Shown: one piece after another, positions 59,773 through 64,000 of the stretch
Layout of the letters: each line of letters begins with the position of its first letter
How positions within the stretch are numbered: the first letter of the stretch is position 1
Assembly: GCF_030389965.1 (NCBI RefSeq)
Contig: NZ_CP128400.1
Coordinates: 1,984,001-2,048,000, forward strand
Direction: 5' to 3'
DNA: 64,000 nucleotides
Origin: Candidatus Chlorohelix allophototropha
GTDB taxonomy: Bacteria > Chloroflexota > Chloroflexia > Chloroheliales > Chloroheliaceae
Notes under the pieces: generated by a model
Told to the model about the DNA's origin: nothing
What the model saw: only the letters and a program-made list of their open reading frames with translations
Database searches by the model: none
Program-made: the position numbers and the translations under genes

Positions 59773-61695
59773 ATGCACAAACCGAATAAAGTAACAGCGG
59801 GAAAAAAGCGAAGCTTAACAGGGCGGTTAGCGGTCGTGTTAGCGGGTATCGCCCTGTTGTTGGCGACGTTTGGAGCAAGCGCGCGCTCGGCGCAAGCAGC
59901 AGTACAAACCTGCGACCTAGCAGGACTGCAAGCGGCGGTTAACAATGGTGGTACGCAAGACCTTGCCTGCTCCGCCGATACCACCATCACCCTTGATGTG
60001 ACGTGGAATGGGGTTATTGCCACAAACCTGACCCTCACCAACACGGGGGCAGGCAAGGTAACTATCAACGGGAATAACCTATATCAGATTTTCTCCGTCA
60101 ACCTCGGCAAAAGCCTATCCCTGACCAATCTCAACCTGACCAATGGCACGGCTACCTTGGGCGGCGCTATTGAGAGCTACGGCAGTGTGACGGTAACCAA
60201 TTCCACCTTCTACGGCAATTCTGCTCCCAGCGGCTACGGCGGGGCTATTTATAACGACAGCGGCAGTGTGACGGTAACCAATTCCACCTTCTACGGCAAT
60301 TCCGCTATCTACAGCGGGGCTATTTATAACAACGTCAACAGCAGTGTGACGGTAACCAATTCCACCTTCTACGGCAATTCCGCTACCAATACCGGGGGAG
60401 CTATTTTGAACTTTGGTACGCTTACAATAAGCAATTCCACTATGTCCGGCAATTCCGCTACCTCTTACGGCGGGGCTATTGTTAACTATGGCGGCACGGT
60501 GACGCTAACCAATTCCACTATGTCCGGCAATTCCGCTACCGACGGCGGGGCTATTTATATCAGCAGTAGCACTGGCAGTTTGACAATAAGCAATTCCACC
60601 CTGTCCGGCAATTCCGCTACCGACGGCGGGGCTATTTGGAGCTTTACCAGCGTGGTCACTTTGCAGAACAGCCTGTTGCAGGGCAACAATATCTGCTACA
60701 ACTACATCGGCGGCATAAGCATTACAGATGGGGGCTATAACCTTGAGGCAGAGGCGGCAGGTAGCTATAGCTGCGGGTTCAGCGGCACCAGCATTAACAC
60801 CACCGATGCGAAACTAGGTACTCTCGGCGATAACGGCGGGGCAACCGCCACCATCGCGCTGCTGTCCGGCAGCCCGGCAATAGATGCGATTCCGATGAAT
60901 AAGTGCCTAGTTATCACTGACCAGCGCGGGATTAGCCGACCACAAGGCACGGGTTGCGACATCGGCGCGTTTGAGGTTGGTCAGGCTAATCCCTCTTCAG
61001 CCTCCGATTTGATACCCCAACTCCGGGTTAGCCCCTCTCCGGTGGTAGCGATTAGCCCGGAGAACTTCGTTTCTTTCAGCTTCAAGCTGAAGAATATCGG
61101 GATTGGCAGCGCAAGCTACGTTCGATTAGAAATACCGATACCGCAAGGGCTAGAGGTAGGTTATCTCGATGGCGCAAGCGCGGGTGTGTGGGTTACCCAA
61201 GTGACCACCGCCACCGTGACCATTGCCCTGCCGAGCCTTGCTCAAAATCAGGAAGCGCACGGCTCGTTAGTGTTCCGCCCCAACGCCAGCGCGGTAGTCG
61301 GTACTGAAGTCGAGGCGCGTTACAAAGTCGTGTTTGACGATGAAGTGGGATGCGGCAAGAGCTTGAACAGCAACTCCCAACGCTTTGTATTCGGCGAAAC
61401 GAACGGCAGCGAGGATGGTGCAATTCAGCGCGGCGCAGCGATAAGCGCAACTGTCGGCGAGAAGGTCAGCCTTGTGCAGAAGGGCTACCTTGCCAACGAG
61501 ATAGTGTCGCTGTGGTACACAAAACCGGACGGCACGAGCGTGAGCTTGGGAGAGCAACGCGCCAACGCCAACGGTGAAATAACCATCGTGGTAAATACCT
61601 CCGGATTTGCGCCGGGCGATTACAACATCGTGGGCTACGGCAACCGCTCAGAAGTTACCCATGTAAACATTCTGACCGTAGTCGCAGCAAGCTAA
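59773..61695 (+). CDS. Secreted beta-helix surface protein, paralogue 4
   Basis: 640 residues from ATG 59773 with the same TTAGGAGAACAAGC site as paralogue 3. The signal helix (LAVVLAGIALLLATFGASA) ends near SAQA. One beta-helix of about nine turns (VTVTNSTFYGNSAIYSGAIY; LTISNSTMSGNSATSYGGAI), choice-of-anchor Q (GSPAIDAIPMNKCLVITDQR), no Ig-like units, then the shared DUF11-like (SPSPVVAISPENFVSFSFKL) and terminal domains. It has a compact layout like paralogue 1. It ends the tandem array at a strong hairpin. No sortase motif is visible, so attachment to the cell may be through the uncleaved N-terminal helix or non-covalent. Confidence 0.88.
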   Translation: MHKPNKVTAGKKRSLTGRLAVVLAGIALLLATFGASARSAQAAVQTCDLAGLQAAVNNGGTQDLACSADTTITLDVTWNGVIATNLTLTNTGAGKVTINGNNLYQIFSVNLGKSLSLTNLNLTNGTATLGGAIESYGSVTVTNSTFYGNSAPSGYGGAIYNDSGSVTVTNSTFYGNSAIYSGAIYNNVNSSVTVTNSTFYGNSATNTGGAILNFGTLTISNSTMSGNSATSYGGAIVNYGGTVTLTNSTMSGNSATDGGAIYISSSTGSLTISNSTLSGNSATDGGAIWSFTSVVTLQNSLLQGNNICYNYIGGISITDGGYNLEAEAAGSYSCGFSGTSINTTDAKLGTLGDNGGATATIALLSGSPAIDAIPMNKCLVITDQRGISRPQGTGCDIGAFEVGQANPSSASDLIPQLRVSPSPVVAISPENFVSFSFKLKNIGIGSASYVRLEIPIPQGLEVGYLDGASAGVWVTQVTTATVTIALPSLAQNQEAHGSLVFRPNASAVVGTEVEARYKVVFDDEVGCGKSLNSNSQRFVFGETNGSEDGAIQRGAAISATVGEKVSLVQKGYLANEIVSLWYTKPDGTSVSLGEQRANANGEITIVVNTSGFAPGDYNIVGYGNRSEVTHVNILTVVAAS

Positions 61696-61703
61696 ACCGC
61701 ATC

Positions 61704-61735
61704 AGGGCGGGGCTAGAAATCCCGCCCTCATGTTT
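61704..61735 (+). terminator. Terminator after the beta-helix array
   Basis: AGGGCGGG (61704-61711) and CCCGCCCT (61721-61728) form a perfect 8-bp GC-rich stem, followed by CATGTTTT. It lies 9 bp after the stop of paralogue 4. Confidence 0.82.
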
Positions 61736-61752
61736 TGGGAAATGATTTTTTA

Positions 61753-62322
61753 TTATGGCAGGGTAGGCAGAGCGCGTACCGGCATAGGTCCCACGTAACC
61801 GGGCGCAAGATCGAGCAACAAGCCGGTCTCATCGCAAGCGGTAAACTTGGGACAGCGGAAACATTCGCTCCATGTCTTTTGAGGCAATTGTTCTTTCGTA
61901 CCTTCGCGGAAACCGAACCTCTCGAAGAAAACGGGGATAGTAGTTAGGGTAAAGAGGCGCAAAATCTGGAGCTGGCGGGCATCTTCGATAATCGCTTTCA
62001 TCAGGTGTTCGCCCAAACGCTGCCCCTGATAGTCCACATCTACCGCCAGCGAGCGCACTTCCGCTAAATCTTCCCAGAAAATATGCAGCGAGCAAGTGCC
62101 GATCACTTTGTCGCCGTCCGCCGCCACGATAAAGTCGCGCACGTACTCGTAAAGCTCGCTCATGCTGCGGGGTAACAGATTATTCTTGAGACGCGCCATC
62201 TGATTTACCAAATTAAAAATCTGCGGCACATCCTTCATGCGAGCGCGTCTGATTACAATTGCCCCATTTTTGCCCAACGCTTCCGAGGTGTGGTTCATTT
62301 CATCTTCGACTTCGGTAATCAC
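61753..62322 (-). CDS. Short ArgA-type N-acetyltransferase (GNAT)
   Basis: 189 residues from GTG 62322 (AAGGATAGGGA upstream); ATG 62298 is an alternative. GNAT fold: IRRARMKDVPQIFNLVNQMA, then LLPRSMSELYEYVRDFIVAA and GTCSLHIFWEDLAEVRSLAV, acetyl-CoA loop DYQGQRLGEHLMKAI, and FFERFGFREGTKEQLPQKTW with SECFRCPKFTACDE. The WEDLAEVRSLAV and CPKF-x-x-CDE blocks match the short, stand-alone N-acetylglutamate synthases that make the first arginine intermediate from glutamate and acetyl-CoA. An arginine role is likely but not certain without other arg genes nearby. A terminator separates it from the DUF1385 gene upstream. Confidence 0.85.
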   Translation of the reverse strand: MITEVEDEMNHTSEALGKNGAIVIRRARMKDVPQIFNLVNQMARLKNNLLPRSMSELYEYVRDFIVAADGDKVIGTCSLHIFWEDLAEVRSLAVDVDYQGQRLGEHLMKAIIEDARQLQILRLFTLTTIPVFFERFGFREGTKEQLPQKTWSECFRCPKFTACDETGLLLDLAPGYVGPMPVRALPTLP

Positions 62323-62353
62323 TTCCCTATCCTTTCATGCGATAAACTTAAAA

Positions 62354-62372
62354 AGCAGCCCTTGCGGCTGCT
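62354..62372 (-). terminator. Terminator after the DUF1385 gene
   Basis: AGCAGCC (62354-62360), loop CTTGC, GGCTGCT (62366-62372); on the minus strand TTTTTAAG follows. It is 42 bp past the DUF1385 stop and upstream of the acetyltransferase gene. Confidence 0.88.
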
Positions 62373-62413
62373 CTGACAATATACTGCTAACTAAATAAAT
62401 AGTGTTCAGTTTC

Positions 62414-63400
62414 TCAGGCAGCCGCTCCACTGTTCCCCCGCACTGGTTGTGCGGGGCGCACGGGGAGTCGAAGCCGCCGAGCTTCATATTCTTCCTGAGA
62501 AATAATGCCGTCCGCTGCCAAAACATGCTCTAACGCCACGATGGCAATTTCAAGCATCGGCAACTCAGGCTGGCGAGTGGTCATCTTTTGTAGGGCAAGA
62601 CCGGGCGCAGCCAACCAACGCACCACCCGGAAGCGATAATTTGCGGCAGTAAAGCGCAGAAATTCGTAAGCCCCTGTCGCGACCAACGGAATAATGAAAA
62701 TTCGGGAAACCAACTTCCAGATAAAGGATAAATCGCCCATAAACACGAAAATGACGCTGGCTACCACCAGCACCACCAGCAAAAAGCTTGTGCCGCAACG
62801 GGTGTGAACGGTGGTAAAGGTTTGCACTGTTTCCGGTTCGAGTTTCGCGTCCGCTTCGTAGGCGTTGATAGTCTTGTGTTCTGCCCCGTGATACATAAAG
62901 ACCCGGCGCACATCCGGCATTTTGCCCATCAACCACAGATAACCCATGAATATGGCAAGGCGGATAACCCCTTCAGCGATGTTCACCGCTATATGTTGGT
63001 CAGTCCAGCTAAAGGCGAGAGTGGCGATGAAAGGCGGCGCGGCGAAAAACAAGCCAATCGCGAATAGCAATGAGAATGCCATCGTACTCCACAAAGCCCA
63101 ACCGCTGATTTGCTCGGTATCAACATTTTGTTCAGAGCCTTGCGGCGCATCGGGGTCGAGCATGGCAACGTTGGCGGAGAAAAAGAGGGTTTGCGTTCCA
63201 AGTACCAGCGCGTCCCACAGCGAAACCAGCCCCCGCATAAAGGGCAGTCGCCAGAGTTTCGAGGTATATATTTTCGATTGCAGCGGCTCGGTTTTGAGGA
63301 TGATTTCGCCGTTCGGCGCGCGCACCGCCACCGCCATATGGCGCTGACCCCGCATCATTACTCCCTCTAAAACTGCCTGTCCACCGTAATTAAACTTCAA
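62414..63400 (-). CDS. DUF1385 (YqhQ-like) membrane protein
   Basis: 328 residues. It opens with YGGQAVLEGVMMRGQRHMAV, the family signature, followed by LPFMRGLVSLWDALVLGTQT. Four or so TM helices are visible (WSTMAFSLLFAIGLFFAAPP; LLVVLVVASVIFVFMGDLSF; and neighbours). The second signature, YHGAEHKTINAYEADAKLEP, is intact, and CGTSFLLVVLVV follows. YqhQ-type proteins are widespread and their biochemical role is poorly established; some members sit near prfA or translation genes. Residues 300-328 form a basic cytosolic tail. Monocistronic with its own terminator. Confidence 0.92.
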   Translation of the reverse strand: MKFNYGGQAVLEGVMMRGQRHMAVAVRAPNGEIILKTEPLQSKIYTSKLWRLPFMRGLVSLWDALVLGTQTLFFSANVAMLDPDAPQGSEQNVDTEQISGWALWSTMAFSLLFAIGLFFAAPPFIATLAFSWTDQHIAVNIAEGVIRLAIFMGYLWLMGKMPDVRRVFMYHGAEHKTINAYEADAKLEPETVQTFTTVHTRCGTSFLLVVLVVASVIFVFMGDLSFIWKLVSRIFIIPLVATGAYEFLRFTAANYRFRVVRWLAAPGLALQKMTTRQPELPMLEIAIVALEHVLAADGIISQEEYEARRLRLPVRPAQPVRGNSGAAA

Positions 63401-63552
63401 TTTTCGCTCCCGGACTAAATAAATTACTGTGCTATTCTACAAACAATTATACTCTATTGCAATACATGAGCTTGCTTTTTGCCCCGAACGCTTCTCGAAG
63501 GGTAACATACCCGCCCTCCCCTAAAAATAAACCCCTATAAAAGCAAAAAAAA

Positions 63553-63576
63553 CACAGCGCGGGCTGTGCCTTTTTT
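63553..63576. terminator. Bidirectional hairpin terminator
   Basis: CACAGC (63553-63558), loop GCGG, GCTGTG (63563-63568). TTTTTT follows on the plus strand and a run of T follows on the minus strand, so it can work in both directions. Its likely client is the minus-strand gene entering from the right edge, whose stop is 280 bp away. Confidence 0.7.
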
Positions 63577-63856
63577 ATTACTACTTCACTGCAAACCCCT
63601 TCCGAGGATTAGGTGTCTTCCGACAGTACCCCTTTTTTAGGGCTTCCCAATGCTATGAAAAATGGCACTTTTCCCGATTTACTGAGAATTTATCATTCCT
63701 TAATCAAGTGTATTATTCATTTTACATAGACTTTACATTGGAACACTGTCAAAAAGATTATAACTTAGCCCTCTTTACTTTGCAACAGTTGGCGCGAGGC
63801 AAATTTTCCTGCGCTTTGTTTACCCTAAAAAGGTTTCTTGCAACTGCCCTGCTTGC
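63577..63856. other. Intergenic with a family B terminus fragment
   Basis: No gene seen. GTTTCTTGCAACTGCCCTGC (63832-63851) is a solitary family B end just beside the stop of the right-hand gene; no partner end is visible in the window. Confidence 0.45.
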
Positions 63857-64000
63857 TCACAAAGTCTCAGGATCTATGCCCAATTCCCGCAAACGCGCCC
63901 ATGCTTTCTCCTTCGCCGCTTGCTCGGCTTCTTTTGCCGCTCGTTCGGCTTCTTTCGCTGCCTGCTCGACTTCTTTCGCTGCTTGCTCGGAATCCGCTCT
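63857..64000 (-). CDS. C-terminal end of a probable Uma2-family protein (cut by window edge)
   Basis: The last 47 codons of a gene entering from the right, stop at 63857-63859. The visible part is a heptad-like Ala/Glu/Lys/Gln repeat (EQAAKEVEQAAKEAERAAKE, then AEQAAKEKAWARLRELGIDP and ETL). This coiled tail ending in LRELGIDP-x is typical of Uma2-family (PD-(D/E)XK nuclease fold) proteins, which are abundant in Chloroflexota and cyanobacteria and have no agreed role. The catalytic domain lies outside the window, so the call rests on the tail alone. Confidence 0.65.
   Translation of the reverse strand, partial: RADSEQAAKEVEQAAKEAERAAKEAEQAAKEKAWARLRELGIDPETL

Overview
The window looks like a chromosomal segment of a free-living bacterium, most likely a member of the Chloroflexota. 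This rests on WD40/TIR proteins with a short helical N-terminal domain, BTAD-type regulators, choice-of-anchor Q beta-helix surface proteins, an rpoB-rpoC pair whose beta' subunit carries a long coiled-coil insertion, and many dispersed palindromic GTAGGGGCG-type repeats. The phylum is inferred from gene style; no rRNA is present.

Layout. 1-1.4 kb: an IS4-type transposase gene cut by the left edge, abutting a truncated MITE-like repeat. 1.5-6.2 kb: a DUF3830 protein, an aldo/keto reductase, a small double-glycine leader peptide (candidate RiPP or bacteriocin precursor), a BTAD/SARP-type regulator and a small Cys-pair protein. 6.2-9.2 kb: a three-gene minus-strand cassette (HhH plus Ig-like, Ig-like, small protein) and a membrane protein with a Thr/Pro-rich stalk. 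9.3-15.2 kb: an array of RHS/YD-repeat debris, at least one RHS C-terminal toxin tip and several AT-rich immunity-like genes. 15.4-17.3 kb: a probable metallopeptidase carrying the LQRTIGNRAV motif seen in cargo of extracellular contractile injection systems, with a small partner gene. 17.6-18.9 kb: an Nramp-type metal transporter behind a palindromic operator-like region. 19.0-25.8 kb: four seven-bladed WD40 proteins, one of them TIR-TM-WD40, each behind the same promoter (TTGCCC-N17-TATAAT).

26.1-34.3 kb is a compact plus-strand phage-derived operon: two small genes, HK97-type capsid, head-tail adaptor-like protein, large structural protein, portal, a truncated Y-family DNA polymerase, and terminase large subunit. 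Two sites matching the cyanobacterial LexA-box pattern lie in front of it, one just downstream of a recognisable -10 element. No integrase, lysis, protease or tail tape-measure gene is present, so it reads as a DNA-damage-inducible packaging island, gene transfer agent-like unit or prophage remnant. I consider this the best candidate for an undescribed system.

34.6-50.6 kb is mostly core: a GGDEF/EAL protein, a SRPBCC protein, rpoC and rpoB (minus strand, strong promoter, GC-rich repeat in the intergenic gap), a lipase-like hydrolase, a Crp/Fnr-HIT operon and two tandem tRNA-Ser genes with promoter and terminator. 50.9-61.7 kb holds four tandem paralogous secreted beta-helix proteins. 61.7-64 kb has a short ArgA-type acetyltransferase, a DUF1385 membrane protein and the tail of a probable Uma2-family protein.

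At least three dispersed non-coding repeat families (called A, B and C below) are scattered through the window, and several of them mark gene boundaries or interrupt genes.
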